DNA from: an uncultured Clostridia bacterium | GTDB lineage: Bacteria > Bacillota > Clostridia > Oscillospirales > Oscillospiraceae | Direction: 5' to 3' | Assembly (NCBI GenBank): GCA_937907715.1 | Contig: CALERM010000183.1 | Span: 1 to 27,476 of the forward strand | DNA length: 27,476 bases | Shown: one piece after another, positions 8,425 through 16,504 of the stretch | How the letters are laid out: the number at the start of each line of letters is the position of its first letter | Position numbering within the stretch: position 1 is the first letter of the stretch | The notes under the pieces: model-generated | Databases searched by the model: none | What the model saw: the letters and a program-made list of their open reading frames with translations, nothing else | Told to the model about the DNA's origin: nothing | Made by a program: the position numbers and the translations under genes

Positions 8425-8444
8425 GACAAACTGGAGGGAACCAT

Positions 8445-8981
8445 ATGGTAATCATGACCGCCAAAGTCTCCAAACGAAAGATGCTGCTGGTATTGCTGCT
8501 GCTCGTCCTTGCCGCCGCTGTACTCATCACGTGCCTCAAGCGGGCAGACTCGCCGGATGCTGAGCCGGACACCGCCGAGGAAATTGCCGAGGTTGCAACC
8601 AATGAAGCGCGTGTGGCGTTTCTCGAGCAGTTCGGCTGGACGGTAGCGGAGGAGCCGGTGCAGACCCAGAAGGTGCGCGTGCCCGAAGACCCGTCGGAGG
8701 TGTTCCTGCGGTATAACGACCTGCAGCTGTCGCAGGGGTATGATCTTCTTTCCTACAGCGGAAAAACGCTCACGCGCTACGTCTACCAGATCACCAACTA
8801 CCCCGGCACGGACGGCGTGTATTTTGCGACGCTGCTGGTCTACAACGACAGTGTCGTCGGCGGAGACGTCGCTTCCAGCCGCCAGAACGGCGTGATGCAT
8901 GGCTTCTCCATGCCAGAGGCGCAGACCACGGGGCTGCTGCCGGTGACGGACGGAGAAGAAATTACGGATAATTTATCTTAA
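8445..8981 (+). CDS. DUF4830 domain-containing membrane-anchored protein
   Basis: This is a 178-residue protein of unknown function. Residues 12-31 form a single hydrophobic N-terminal helix (LLLVLLLLVLAAAVLITC), followed by an acidic linker. The globular part (about 50-165) contains FLEQFGWTVAEEPVQ, LQLSQGYDLLSYSGKTLTRYVYQ, LLVYNDSVVGGDVASSRQNG and MHGF. These match my memory of the DUF4830 family in clostridia. It is likely anchored in the membrane and exposed outside. The start is supported by GGAGGG 5 nt before the ATG. It is a monocistronic-looking gene, with the FMN-riboswitch promoter beginning right after it. Confidence 0.75.
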   Translation: MVIMTAKVSKRKMLLVLLLLVLAAAVLITCLKRADSPDAEPDTAEEIAEVATNEARVAFLEQFGWTVAEEPVQTQKVRVPEDPSEVFLRYNDLQLSQGYDLLSYSGKTLTRYVYQITNYPGTDGVYFATLLVYNDSVVGGDVASSRQNGVMHGFSMPEAQTTGLLPVTDGEEITDNLS

Positions 8982-8996
8982 CAGAAAAAATTCCTC

Positions 8997-9025
8997 TTTA
9001 CAACATGGCATGTCGGAAGTATAAT
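8997..9025 (+). promoter_or_regulatory. Promoter of the FMN riboswitch-ribU unit
   Basis: TTTACA (8997-9002) and TATAAT (9020-9025) are separated by 17 nt, about 22 nt upstream of the riboswitch aptamer. Confidence 0.85.
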
Positions 9026-9046
9026 ACGAACAAAGAAAATTAACAT

Positions 9047-9151
9047 GTCTTCAGGGCAGGGTGCAATTCCCGACCGGCGGTAAAGTCCGCGAGCGCAAGC
9101 TGAACCGGTGTGATTCCGGTACCGACAGTACAGTCTGGATGAAAGAAGATC
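9047..9151 (+). promoter_or_regulatory. FMN riboswitch (RFN element)
   Basis: All core RFN pieces are present in order: CTTCAGGGCAGGGTGCAATT, CCCGACCGGCGGTA, AGTCCGCGAGCGC, the ACCGGTGTGATTCCGGTACC hairpin, GACAGTACAGTCTGGATG and the closing GAAAGAAGA. The ends pair (TCTTC with GAAGA). The aptamer lies in the leader of ribU and is followed by a terminator hairpin. FMN binding should therefore switch off riboflavin uptake by premature termination. Confidence 0.97.
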
Positions 9152-9201
9152 GCGGTGCGGATTCTGAAAACTGTGTTTTCCTGTTTCTGCCTGCTGTGTT
9201 C

Positions 9202-9237
9202 AGCGCCCGGAGATGCGTTTCCGGACGCTCATTTTTT
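9202..9237 (+). terminator. Riboswitch expression-platform terminator
   Basis: AGCGCCCGGA and TCCGGACGCT form a 10-bp stem with one mismatch around an 8-nt loop, directly followed by CA and six T residues. It lies between the FMN aptamer and the ribU start. Confidence 0.85.
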
Positions 9238-9254
9238 ATGGTCAGGTGATACAT

Positions 9255-9986
9255 ATGAAACCATCAACCCTCCGGCTTCTCCAGGAAAACCTCTCGTTTC
9301 TCGGCGTCAGCATTCTGCTGGCCGCGGTGATTCTGCTCGCGGCGCTCGGTTCGGAGCATCTGGTCATGCGCAAGCGCCACCGGTTAAAAAGAACGCGCGC
9401 CATCACGTTCATCGCCATGTTTTCTGCAATCGCGGCGGTACTGCACATTGTGGACCTTCCGCTGTTCTTCGCGCCGTCGTTTTACAAGCTCGACTTCAGC
9501 GAGCTTCCCGTTATGATCTGCGCGTTTTATATGGGACCGGTTGCGGGCGTGACGTGCGAGTTTCTGAAGATTGTGCTGAAGCTTCTGATCAAGGGCACGT
9601 CCACCGCCTTTGTCGGCGACCTTGCAAACTTCCTCGTCGGCTGCTCGTTTGTGCTGCCTGCCGCCATCTGCTATCAGGCGACGCTCTCCAAAAAGGGCGC
9701 GGTGTGGTCGCTTGCGCTCGGTACGGCGGTCATGAGCATCTTCGGAAGCCTCTTTAACGCCTGGTATCTGATTCCGAAATTCTCGGAGCTGTTCGGCATG
9801 CCGCTCGATGCAATTATCGCCATGGGCACCGCCGTCAACGCCTCCATCATGAGCCTTCCGACGCTGGTTCTGTTTGCGGTGGTTCCTTTTAATATTGTAA
9901 AGGGCGTGCTTGTTTCGATTCTTACGATGCTTTTATACAAGCGTGTGGAAAAGGTCTTCTTCCGCCGCCGCAAAAAAAGCGCCTGA
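9255..9986 (+). CDS. ribU: Riboflavin ECF transporter S component
   Basis: RibU is the membrane substrate-binding subunit of an energy-coupling-factor transporter that imports riboflavin. The start at 9255 (MKPSTLRLLQ) has AGGTGA in front, giving 243 residues. An upstream in-frame ATG at 9213 lies inside the terminator hairpin and is rejected. Several membrane helices are visible. Typical RibU segments are TFIAMFSAIAAVLHIVDLPL, KLDFSELPVMICAFYMGPVAG, the GTSTAFVGDLANFLVG stretch and FNAWYLIPKF. An extra N-terminal helix (about 14-33) precedes the canonical six-helix core. The FMN riboswitch directly upstream makes the assignment firm. The EcfA/EcfT partners are not in the window. Confidence 0.95.
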   Translation: MKPSTLRLLQENLSFLGVSILLAAVILLAALGSEHLVMRKRHRLKRTRAITFIAMFSAIAAVLHIVDLPLFFAPSFYKLDFSELPVMICAFYMGPVAGVTCEFLKIVLKLLIKGTSTAFVGDLANFLVGCSFVLPAAICYQATLSKKGAVWSLALGTAVMSIFGSLFNAWYLIPKFSELFGMPLDAIIAMGTAVNASIMSLPTLVLFAVVPFNIVKGVLVSILTMLLYKRVEKVFFRRRKKSA

Positions 9987-10051
9987 CGGCGCGGCGTCCG
10001 CATCCGGCAATTTGTATGGATTTTTGTGGTTTTGGGCAACCTTTTTTTGGT

Positions 10052-10080
10052 TTGCATTTTCCGGTATGATCGGCTATAAT
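10052..10080 (+). promoter_or_regulatory. Promoter of the membrane protein-PAP2 pair
   Basis: TTGCAT (10052-10057) and TATAAT (10075-10080) are separated by 17 nt. They lie about 60 nt upstream of the ATG at 10140. Confidence 0.8.
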
Positions 10081-10139
10081 TTGGAGACCGATCAACCTCC
10101 AGTCTGTGACCGGCGCACACCGGTGAAAGGAACCTGCCC

Positions 10140-11009
10140 ATGAAAAAACTGCCCAGGCCGCAGCCGCTTCACATGCGCGGAGAGCTGAAAAAAACCATCC
10201 GTCGCGAGCCGGTTGTCTTTGCCGTGTATCTCGTTCTGCGTCTGATTGTCGTCGCGTCGCTCGTTTCGGCAATTTTGCGGCGCGAATATGAAAGTGCGTT
10301 TGTGTGCGTGCTGGTGCTGGTTTTGTTCATGCTGCCGTTTTTCATCCAGAAAAACTTCGGCATCCGGCTGCCGGGCGTGCTGGAAATCATCATTCTGCTG
10401 TTCATCTTTGCCGCCGAAATTCTCGGCGAGCTGCAAAGCTATTTTATCCAGTATCCGAACTGGGACACGATGCTGCACACGACAAACGGCTTTCTGTGTG
10501 CGGCGGTTGGCTTTTCGCTGATCGACATTCTCAACCGGAACGCAAAGATCAAGTTCACGCTTTCACCTGTCTATGTGGCGTTGGCGGCGTTCTGCTTTTC
10601 CATGACGATCGGCGTTCTGTGGGAGTTTTTTGAGTTCAGTATGGACAGGCTGTTTCATATGGACATGCAGAAAGACACCATTGTCCATACGATTTCGTCC
10701 GTGATGCTTGACCCAACGAACAGCAACATCCCCATCACGATTGACGGCATTACCTCCGTCGCGGTCAACGGGCAGGACCTGGGCTTTTCCGGGTATCTCG
10801 ACATCGGGCTTTACGATACGATGGAGGATCTGTTCGTCAACTTCATCGGCGCGACGGTGTTCAGTGTGATCGGCTATTTCTATCTCAAGCGGCGCGGCGA
10901 GGGCAGATTTGCAGCTGCCTTCATCCCGACGCTTGAAGAAACCGACAAGGAGGCAGACGCTGACCATGGCAATTCCCCCGCGCAGACATCCGATCCGGAC
11001 GTTTCTTGA
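10140..11009 (+). CDS. Integral membrane protein, DUF2238/YjdF-like
   Basis: This is a 289-residue polytopic membrane protein of unknown function. Hydrophobic helices lie at about 25-45, 52-68, 78-95, 115-130, 143-165 and 240-256. The loop around 100-112 (QYPNWDTMLHTTNGFL) carries a W-D-x3-H pattern, and VLWEFFEFSMD follows at about 160-170. Both resemble DUF2238/YjdF-type proteins, but the similarity is judged by eye only. The C-terminus is a hydrophilic acidic tail. It overlaps the following PAP2 gene by 44 nt, which implies coupled translation and a shared task in lipid or envelope metabolism. That task is inference. Confidence 0.65.
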   Translation: MKKLPRPQPLHMRGELKKTIRREPVVFAVYLVLRLIVVASLVSAILRREYESAFVCVLVLVLFMLPFFIQKNFGIRLPGVLEIIILLFIFAAEILGELQSYFIQYPNWDTMLHTTNGFLCAAVGFSLIDILNRNAKIKFTLSPVYVALAAFCFSMTIGVLWEFFEFSMDRLFHMDMQKDTIVHTISSVMLDPTNSNIPITIDGITSVAVNGQDLGFSGYLDIGLYDTMEDLFVNFIGATVFSVIGYFYLKRRGEGRFAAAFIPTLEETDKEADADHGNSPAQTSDPDVS

Positions 11010-11631
11010 GAAGTATCCGCATACCTGGTATCTTCTGATCTGGGTTGCATATCTGACGCTGTTTTATCTTGCGGAGCATCTGGTTGTCAACGATTATTGG
11101 GTGTCCCATCTTCCCATCGACGATAAAATTCCATTCTGCCGTTTTTTTATCGTTCCATATTGCCTGTGGCATATCCTGCTTTTTTGCATGACGGCATACC
11201 TGTTTTTCTTCGATGCTCCGGCATTCAAGCGTTATGCGGTTTTTATCGGGCTCGGCTTTGGCGGCTCCATCATTTTCTGCATGCTCTTTCCGAATGGGCA
11301 GGATCTGCGTCCGACGCAATTTGCGCAGAATGATTTCTTTATCTGGCTGGTCAAGAAGGTCTACGCTTCTGATACCAACACCAACGTGCTTCCGAGCATG
11401 CACGTCATCGGCTGCGCGGCATTGACGCTTGCGTGCTTCGACGCGCCCCGGCTGCGTGCAAAAAAGCTGCATCTGGTGATGCTGCCGCTGGGCGTTCTGA
11501 TCAGCGCCTCGACGGTTTTTGTCAAGCAGCACTCAATGCTCGACGTTCTGGTTGCCATCCCGGTGAGCGTTGTTTTGTGCCTGACCGTCTATCGTCCGTT
11601 CCCCAAAAACCGGCTCAAACAGAATGCATAA
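10966..11631 (+). CDS. PAP2 superfamily phosphatase (membrane)
   Basis: This is a membrane phosphatase or phosphotransferase of the PAP2 type, 221 residues from the ATG at 10966. AAGGAGG precedes that ATG. An ATG at 10909 in frame is less likely because it has no such site. The phosphatase signature is visible as QDLRP (motif 1 region), PSMH (motif 2), and STVFVKQHSMLD (motif 3, with the catalytic histidine in QHS). Several membrane helices surround them. Substrates in this superfamily are lipid phosphates such as phosphatidic acid, or undecaprenyl pyrophosphate; the substrate here cannot be read from sequence. It overlaps the upstream DUF2238-like gene and is followed by a strong terminator. 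Confidence 0.88.
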   Translation: MAIPPRRHPIRTFLEKYPHTWYLLIWVAYLTLFYLAEHLVVNDYWVSHLPIDDKIPFCRFFIVPYCLWHILLFCMTAYLFFFDAPAFKRYAVFIGLGFGGSIIFCMLFPNGQDLRPTQFAQNDFFIWLVKKVYASDTNTNVLPSMHVIGCAALTLACFDAPRLRAKKLHLVMLPLGVLISASTVFVKQHSMLDVLVAIPVSVVLCLTVYRPFPKNRLKQNA

Positions 11632-11635
11632 CCTC

Positions 11636-11671
11636 GCGTCCGTTTTCCATCTCAGGAAACGGGCGCTTTTT
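11636..11671 (+). terminator. Intrinsic terminator after the PAP2 gene
   Basis: GCGTCCGTTTTCC pairs with GGAAACGGGCGC (one G-T pair, one bulged T) and is followed directly by five T residues. Confidence 0.85.
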
Positions 11672-11683
11672 GTTACCGGAATG

Positions 11684-11712
11684 TTGTTTTTTCGGGAAAG
11701 CTGTGATATAAT
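11684..11712 (+). promoter_or_regulatory. Promoter of the DivIVA-like gene
   Basis: TTGTTT (11684-11689) and TATAAT (11707-11712) are separated by 17 nt, 48 nt before the ATG at 11761. Confidence 0.75.
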
Positions 11713-11760
11713 CGACTCTGCAATATAAAAACCAGATTTTCAGGCTTTGGAGGCGCTTTT

Positions 11761-12453
11761 ATGTCCGACTTTTCCAAATTCCGTTCGGCGTTCAACGGCT
11801 TTTCCCGCACCGACGTTGTAAATTATATCGAAGAAACCTCCGCTGCGCACCAGAAGGCAATCGAGCAGCTCGAAGGAGAAAAGCTGCAGCTGATGCAGGA
11901 AAACGACCATCTGCTCGCCGAAAACGCCCGGCTGACGGCAGAGCTTGCCGATCTCAAGGCGGCGCAGGAAAAGCTGAAAGAGGAAGACAGTGCGCTTTCT
12001 CAGCAGATTGTGACGCTCTCGCAGGAGGCGTCCGAGCTTGCCGGGCGGGCGCAAAGGGCGCAGCAGGAGCTCGAAGAACTGAAAGCCGCGCAGGCCGAAC
12101 CGGCACAGGAGCCGCAGGAAGAGAAGCCTGCGCCTGCCGAGCCGGAAGTGCCGGACGAGGAGCCGGAGGAGCAAGCGGTGAATCTGCAGGCGCAGGAGCT
12201 TGCCGCCTATCGCCGCGCCGAGCAGGCAGAGCGCAATGCCATGGCGCGGGCGCGGAAGCTGCGTGAGCAGCTGAATCTGCTGTGCGAGCAGTCGAAGGAC
12301 CGCTATCTGGATGCGGGCGAGGAAATTACCGCGCTGACCTCTGATCTTTCCGCAGGGCTTACGCGCTTGCAGGAAACGCTTGCCGATATTCAGGTGATCT
12401 TCGACGACGCGGAAAATGCATTCGATGAGCTGCAGCTTCCGGAAGAGGAGTAG
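11761..12453 (+). CDS. DivIVA-like coiled-coil protein
   Basis: This is a 230-residue soluble, strongly charged protein. Residues 5-25 (SKFRSAFNGFSRTDVVNYIEE) resemble the short N-terminal membrane-binding motif of DivIVA/GpsB proteins, in which an F/GF-x3-DV-x2-YI pattern recurs. A coiled coil covers about 28-110. A Pro/Glu-rich segment covers 111-140 (PAQEPQEEKPAPAEPEVP), and a second helical region covers 145-225. This layout suits a cytoplasmic cell-pole or septum scaffold, but the family assignment rests on pattern only. GGAGG precedes the ATG by 7 nt. recQ lies downstream, separated by a hairpin-rich 263-nt spacer. Confidence 0.6.
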   Translation: MSDFSKFRSAFNGFSRTDVVNYIEETSAAHQKAIEQLEGEKLQLMQENDHLLAENARLTAELADLKAAQEKLKEEDSALSQQIVTLSQEASELAGRAQRAQQELEELKAAQAEPAQEPQEEKPAPAEPEVPDEEPEEQAVNLQAQELAAYRRAEQAERNAMARARKLREQLNLLCEQSKDRYLDAGEEITALTSDLSAGLTRLQETLADIQVIFDDAENAFDELQLPEEE

Positions 12454-12467
12454 ATAGATACAACTTT

Positions 12468-12688
12468 GGTTCGGTTTGACCAGAACCTCGTAGAGTTTCG
12501 CCCCGCAGGGCGAAATAAAGTAAGAATTTATTTTATCCGGTGGCTTTGCCAGCCGGAAAAATACTGCTCGCCTCGCAAGTGTGAGCTTTTTGCGCTTTGC
12601 GCAAAAAGCTTGCGCGCAGCCGGGGCGCAATTTCTTTGTCAAAGAGCGTCTGCTCTTTGACAATTAGGGCTCACGCAGAGCGTGAGCC
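12468..12688. repeat. Cluster of seven consecutive hairpins of unknown type
   Basis: Seven inverted repeats follow one another between the DivIVA-like gene and recQ. They are at 12468-12487 (5+3 bp, bulged A, triloop), 12496-12515 (8 bp, TTTCGCCC), 12513-12533 (7 bp, AAATAAA), 12536-12557 (5+4 bp, bulged G, triloop), 12584-12610 (12 bp perfect, AGCTTTTTGCGC, TTT loop), 12636-12663 (12 bp perfect, TTGTCAAAGAGC) and 12668-12688 (9 bp, GGCTCACGC, AGA loop). Only the second and third overlap. None has a proper U-tract. No coding potential was recognised. It is either a repetitive intergenic element or a structured RNA. Confidence 0.8.
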
Positions 12689-12716
12689 TGTGTTATGCAG
12701 CAGATAGGAGTAAACG

Positions 12717-14561
12717 ATGGAGGAAAAACGGGCGCTGCTCAAGCGGTATTTCGGTCATGCGGCGTTCCGCGGCGGGCAGGAGGCGCTGATTGACGCGATT
12801 TTGTCCGGACGCGACGTGCTGGGCGTGATGCCGACCGGCGGGGGAAAGTCGGTCTGCTATCAGCTTCCAGCGCTGCTGCTGCCGGGGCTGACGGTTGTGG
12901 TCTCGCCGCTCATTTCCCTGATGAAGGACCAGGTGGCAGCGCTGACGGAGGCAGGCATTCCGGCGGCGTTTCTCAACAGCTCGCTGTCTCTCGAGCAGCT
13001 GCGAAGCACCTATGCAAAAGCGTCTGCCGGGCAGTATAAGCTTTTGTACGTCGCGCCCGAGCGGCTCGAAACAGAGAGCTTTCTTTCCCTGACTGCCCGG
13101 GTGCCGGTGTCGCTGCTCGCGGTCGACGAGGCGCACTGCATCTCCCAGTGGGGGCAGGATTTTCGCCCGAGCTATCTGAAAATTGCGGCGTTTTTGTCCG
13201 CACTGCCGCGCCGGCCCGTCGTCGCCGCCTTCACGGCGACTGCCACCGCGCAGGTCCGTGCCGATATCATCGGGCATCTGGGGCTTGTGAACCCGCTTTG
13301 CAACATCACGGGCTTTGACCGCCCAAACCTCTATTTTGAAGTGCTGCATCCGACCAACAAGCTGGCAAAGACGCTGGAGCTGGTGCAATCGCGCGCCGGA
13401 AAAGCCGGTATCGTCTACTGCGCCACGCGCGCGGGCGTCGAGCGGGTGTGCGAATTTCTGTGCGGCCGCGGCATTGCCGCCACACGCTACCACGCGGGGC
13501 TTTCCGAGGAAGAGCGGCGGGAGAATCAGGACGATTTCCGCTTTGACCGGAAGAGCGTCATGGTCGCGACGAACGCCTTCGGCATGGGCATCGATAAGTC
13601 GAACGTCAGCTTCGTCATTCACTACAACATGCCCAAATCGTTGGAGGCATATTATCAGGAGGCAGGACGCGCCGGACGCGACGGAAGCCCCGGCGAGTGC
13701 ATTTTGCTGTATGCGCCCGGTGATGTGCAGACGGCGAAGTTCCTGATCGAAAACGGCGGCAATGAGGACCTGCCCGCGGATGTGCTCTCACAGGTGCGGC
13801 AGGCAGATGAAAAGCGGCTGTGGGACATGACCGGCTACTGCAAGACCGGCGCCTGCCTGCGCGGCTACATTCTTTCGTATTTCGGGCAGAGCCACCCCGC
13901 AAGCTGCGGCTGCTGCGGCAACTGCAAAACGGTCTTCCGCATGCGGGACGTGACGGTTCCGGCGCAGATGGTTTTGTCGTGTGTGTACCGCGTGCATGAA
14001 AAGCTCGGTTATTTTGTCGGGCGGACGCTCATTGTGCGCGTGCTGCGCGGCAGCCGGGACGCGCGCGTGCTGGAGCTGGGGCTCGACAAGCTGTCTACCT
14101 ATCATCTGATGCAGGACAAGGCGCGCGAGCTCAATGCGCTGTGCGATTTTCTGGAGGAAAACGGGTATCTTTTTACAGACCCCGAGCATCATACGCTTGA
14201 GCCGGGGACGCATGCCGCGGATGTTCTGTTCCGGGGCAGGCAGCTGCTCATGCCCGTGCGGGAAGAAAGAGAATCAAAACCGGTCTCAAAAAAGAGCGGG
14301 AAAACGCGGCAGACGGCGCAGACGCCCGCGGCGGACGATCTGTTTTCCGTCCTGCGTGAGACGCGCATGCGCATTGCGCAGCGGGAAAACGTTCCGGCGT
14401 ATATCGTCTGCTCCAACTCTACGCTGCTGGACATGGCAGAAAAGGCACCCGAGACGATGGACGCGCTGCTGGACGTGTCCGGTATCGGCGAGGTGAAGGC
14501 GTGCCGCTATGGAGACGATTTTTTAAGCGCCATCCGCGACTATAAGTACGGAAAGCTGTAA
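12717..14561 (+). CDS. recQ: ATP-dependent DNA helicase RecQ
   Basis: This is a 3'-5' DNA helicase of recombination and repair, 614 residues, near the usual length. It has helicase motif I MPTGGGKS (38-45, K44), motif II DEAH (137-140), motif III FTATATA, motif V NAFGMGIDKSNV and motif VI QEAGRAGRDG (314-323). The RecQ zinc site is C380, C397, C400 and C403. A winged-helix RQC domain follows (about 410-510). A C-terminal HRDC domain (about 540-610) contains NVPAYIVCSNSTLLDMAEKAP and VSGIGEVKACRYGDDFL. The start has AGGAG 6 nt upstream. A bidirectional terminator separates it from the convergent transporter gene. Confidence 0.97.
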   Translation: MEEKRALLKRYFGHAAFRGGQEALIDAILSGRDVLGVMPTGGGKSVCYQLPALLLPGLTVVVSPLISLMKDQVAALTEAGIPAAFLNSSLSLEQLRSTYAKASAGQYKLLYVAPERLETESFLSLTARVPVSLLAVDEAHCISQWGQDFRPSYLKIAAFLSALPRRPVVAAFTATATAQVRADIIGHLGLVNPLCNITGFDRPNLYFEVLHPTNKLAKTLELVQSRAGKAGIVYCATRAGVERVCEFLCGRGIAATRYHAGLSEEERRENQDDFRFDRKSVMVATNAFGMGIDKSNVSFVIHYNMPKSLEAYYQEAGRAGRDGSPGECILLYAPGDVQTAKFLIENGGNEDLPADVLSQVRQADEKRLWDMTGYCKTGACLRGYILSYFGQSHPASCGCCGNCKTVFRMRDVTVPAQMVLSCVYRVHEKLGYFVGRTLIVRVLRGSRDARVLELGLDKLSTYHLMQDKARELNALCDFLEENGYLFTDPEHHTLEPGTHAADVLFRGRQLLMPVREERESKPVSKKSGKTRQTAQTPAADDLFSVLRETRMRIAQRENVPAYIVCSNSTLLDMAEKAPETMDALLDVSGIGEVKACRYGDDFLSAIRDYKYGKL

Positions 14562-14571
14562 CAGAAAAAAG

Positions 14572-14599
14572 ACGGACCGCCGGAAAATCGGCGGTCCGT
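14572..14599. terminator. Bidirectional terminator between convergent genes
   Basis: The 11-bp perfect stem ACGGACCGCCG / CGGCGGTCCGT has a 6-nt loop. On the minus strand it is followed by CTTTTTTCTG, on the plus strand only by TTGC. It therefore serves the minus-strand transporter gene best and recQ less well. Confidence 0.85.
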
Positions 14600-14621
14600 T
14601 TGCTGTATCTATAAGCTGAGG

Positions 14622-16367
14622 TCAGACCAGCGCATACTGCTGGCTGTAGGCTTCGTAGTCGCGGCGGAACTCCGGCGCGCTCTGCTTGACGCCGTCGAGG
14701 TATTCGTGCAGGTCCAGACTCTTGTGCTGCGTTTCGAGTATGCAGCCGGCAATGTTGGAGCAGTGGTCCGCCACGCGCTCGAAGTTCGTGAGAAGATCGG
14801 TCCAGATGAAGCCGGTTTCCAGACTGCATGTGCCTTTCTGGAGCCGCGCGATCTGGCGCGTGCGCAGCTGATCTTTCAGGCTGTCAATGACCTGCTCCAG
14901 GGGCTCGACACGGCTTGCCGCGGACAGGTCTCCGGTCCGGAAGGCAGTGAGGCTCAGGCGGATGATCTCCTGCACGGCGCGCTCAAGCGTCGTCAGCTCC
15001 TGCTGCGCATCGGCGGGAAGGGTAATTTTCTTGGCATGCAGCTCCTCGGCAGACTCGAGAATATTGACCGCGTGGTCCGCGATGCGCTCAAAGTCGCTGA
15101 TCAGGTGCAGAAGACGACCGGACTCATCGGAGTCACTCGCGGTCATGGGGCGCTGCGCAAGGGTAAGAAGATAGCTGCCGAGCGCGTCTTCGTAGCGGTC
15201 GGTGCTGTCTTCGAGGGTGCGGATTTTTTCGCCCAGCGCGGGCGAGGCGTCTGTGAGCGCGTCAATGGAGAGATTCAGCGCTTCGGCAGATTCCTTTGCC
15301 ATATCGAGCGCGACCACGCGGCAGCGCTCCACAGCGATGGCAGGCGTTGCAAGCAAACGCTCGTCGAGCATCGGACCATCCGCATGATGTGTGGGCTTGT
15401 CCGGCACCAGCGCGATCGAGAGCTTTTCCAGCAGCCCGCTTGCGGGCATCAGGATTGCCGTGCAGACGATATTAAAGAGCGAATGCGCAACGGCGATTGT
15501 CGCCGCCGTGGCGGGAAGGGACAAAAATGCGGGCTGGAGCATCGCGCGCACCGCGCAGAAGACGATCAGCATGGCTGTCGTACCGATGATGTTGAAGCTC
15601 AGGTGGACCACGGCGGCGCGCTTTGCGTTCGTGTTTGCGCCGATGGAGGAGAGCATCGCGGTCACGCAGGTGCCGATGTTCTGACCCATGATGATCGGAA
15701 TTGCTGACGCCATCGTAATCGCGCCCGTGCTGGCAAGCGCCTGTAATACGCCGACAGAGGCGGAAGACGACTGAATGATCGCCGTAAACACTGCGCCTGC
15801 AAGCACGCCCAGAACCGGATTCGAGAACAGAAGCAGCAGACTCCGGAAGCTCTCGCTTGAGCGCAGCGGAGAAACTGCGCCGCTCATTGCCTCCATGCCG
15901 TACATCAAAACGGCAAAGCCGAGCAGAATCGAGCCGGTGTCCTTCTGCCGTTCCTTGCCCGCCATAATGAGGACGATGCCGATGAGCGCGAGCACCGGCG
16001 TAAAGGACGAGGGCTTGAGCAGCTGGATGAAAAGACTCGACCCGTCGAGACCAGTCAGGCTCAAAAGCCATGCCGTGACTGTCGTGCCGACGTTTGCGCC
16101 CATGATCACGTGGATTGCCTGCTTGAGTGTCATAAGCCCCGAGTTGACGAAGCCTACGACCATGACCGTCGTCGCAGACGACGACTGGATGACCGCCGTC
16201 ACGCCGAGACCGGTTAAAAAGCCTGCGAACTTGCTGCCGGTGAGCTTTCCGAGCAGCGCCTTGAGCTGCCCGCCCGCGCGCTTTTCCAGCGCCGTGCCCA
16301 TCACGTGCATGCCAAATAAAAACAGGCTCAAGCCTCCGATTAAATTCAGAACGTCAAAGATACTCAT
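14622..16367 (-). CDS. Na/Pi cotransporter family protein with PhoU-like C-terminus
   Basis: This is a sodium-coupled phosphate importer of the NptA/PNaS (SLC34-like) family, 581 residues. It has two inverted transport repeats. The first carries TAVIQSSSATT and MGANVGTTVTAW, the second TAIIQSSSASV and MGQNIGTCVTAM, so both QSSS motifs are intact. The C-terminal 220 residues are a cytoplasmic PhoU-like helical domain (LLHLISDFERIADHAVNI and LLTNFERVADHCSNIAG). The ATG at 16367 follows GAGGAAGG. Upstream repeats resemble PHO boxes. The paralogue at 21372-23132 is clearly related, and the PhoB/PhoR-like genes lie between them. Phosphate-starvation control is an inference from those repeats. Confidence 0.92.
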   Translation of the reverse strand: MSIFDVLNLIGGLSLFLFGMHVMGTALEKRAGGQLKALLGKLTGSKFAGFLTGLGVTAVIQSSSATTVMVVGFVNSGLMTLKQAIHVIMGANVGTTVTAWLLSLTGLDGSSLFIQLLKPSSFTPVLALIGIVLIMAGKERQKDTGSILLGFAVLMYGMEAMSGAVSPLRSSESFRSLLLLFSNPVLGVLAGAVFTAIIQSSSASVGVLQALASTGAITMASAIPIIMGQNIGTCVTAMLSSIGANTNAKRAAVVHLSFNIIGTTAMLIVFCAVRAMLQPAFLSLPATAATIAVAHSLFNIVCTAILMPASGLLEKLSIALVPDKPTHHADGPMLDERLLATPAIAVERCRVVALDMAKESAEALNLSIDALTDASPALGEKIRTLEDSTDRYEDALGSYLLTLAQRPMTASDSDESGRLLHLISDFERIADHAVNILESAEELHAKKITLPADAQQELTTLERAVQEIIRLSLTAFRTGDLSAASRVEPLEQVIDSLKDQLRTRQIARLQKGTCSLETGFIWTDLLTNFERVADHCSNIAGCILETQHKSLDLHEYLDGVKQSAPEFRRDYEAYSQQYALV

Positions 16368-16439
16368 GAATGATACCTTCCTCTTTTTTCTTACCTGTCT
16401 CAGATCTCTTTTTTACAGAAGGTATCTTACCGCTGTTTC

Positions 16440-16499
16440 ATAAAATTTTCACTCTGGTGAATGTTAAATTCATGTCAAATATTTGAGCAAATTGTTAAA
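16440..16499 (-). promoter_or_regulatory. PHO-box-like repeats and promoter of the minus-strand Na/Pi gene
   Basis: On the minus strand TTTAAC (16499-16494), TTTGAC (16479-16474) and TTTAAC (16468-16463) occur. The last two are exactly 11 bp apart. The proximal TTTAAC sits 17 nt from TTTTAT (16445-16440), so it also occupies a -35 position. The stretch TTTAACATTCA recurs at the other Na/Pi gene. PhoB/PhoP boxes in other bacteria are TT(A/T)ACA-like repeats with 11-bp spacing. Confidence 0.6.
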
Positions 16500-16504
16500 C
16501 TGCG

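Noticed and set aside
9972..9992. GCGCC-TGAC-GGCGC next to seven A residues at the end of ribU
   Set aside because: Its T-tract would serve a minus-strand transcript, and no minus-strand gene lies there. The A-run encodes Lys codons at the end of ribU.
12466..12660. A 64-codon open frame in the DivIVA-recQ spacer
   Set aside because: It runs through several hairpins, has no ribosome binding site and no recognisable protein features.
12657..12662. TTGACA upstream of recQ
   Set aside because: It is part of a 12-bp hairpin arm and has no -10 box at a suitable distance.
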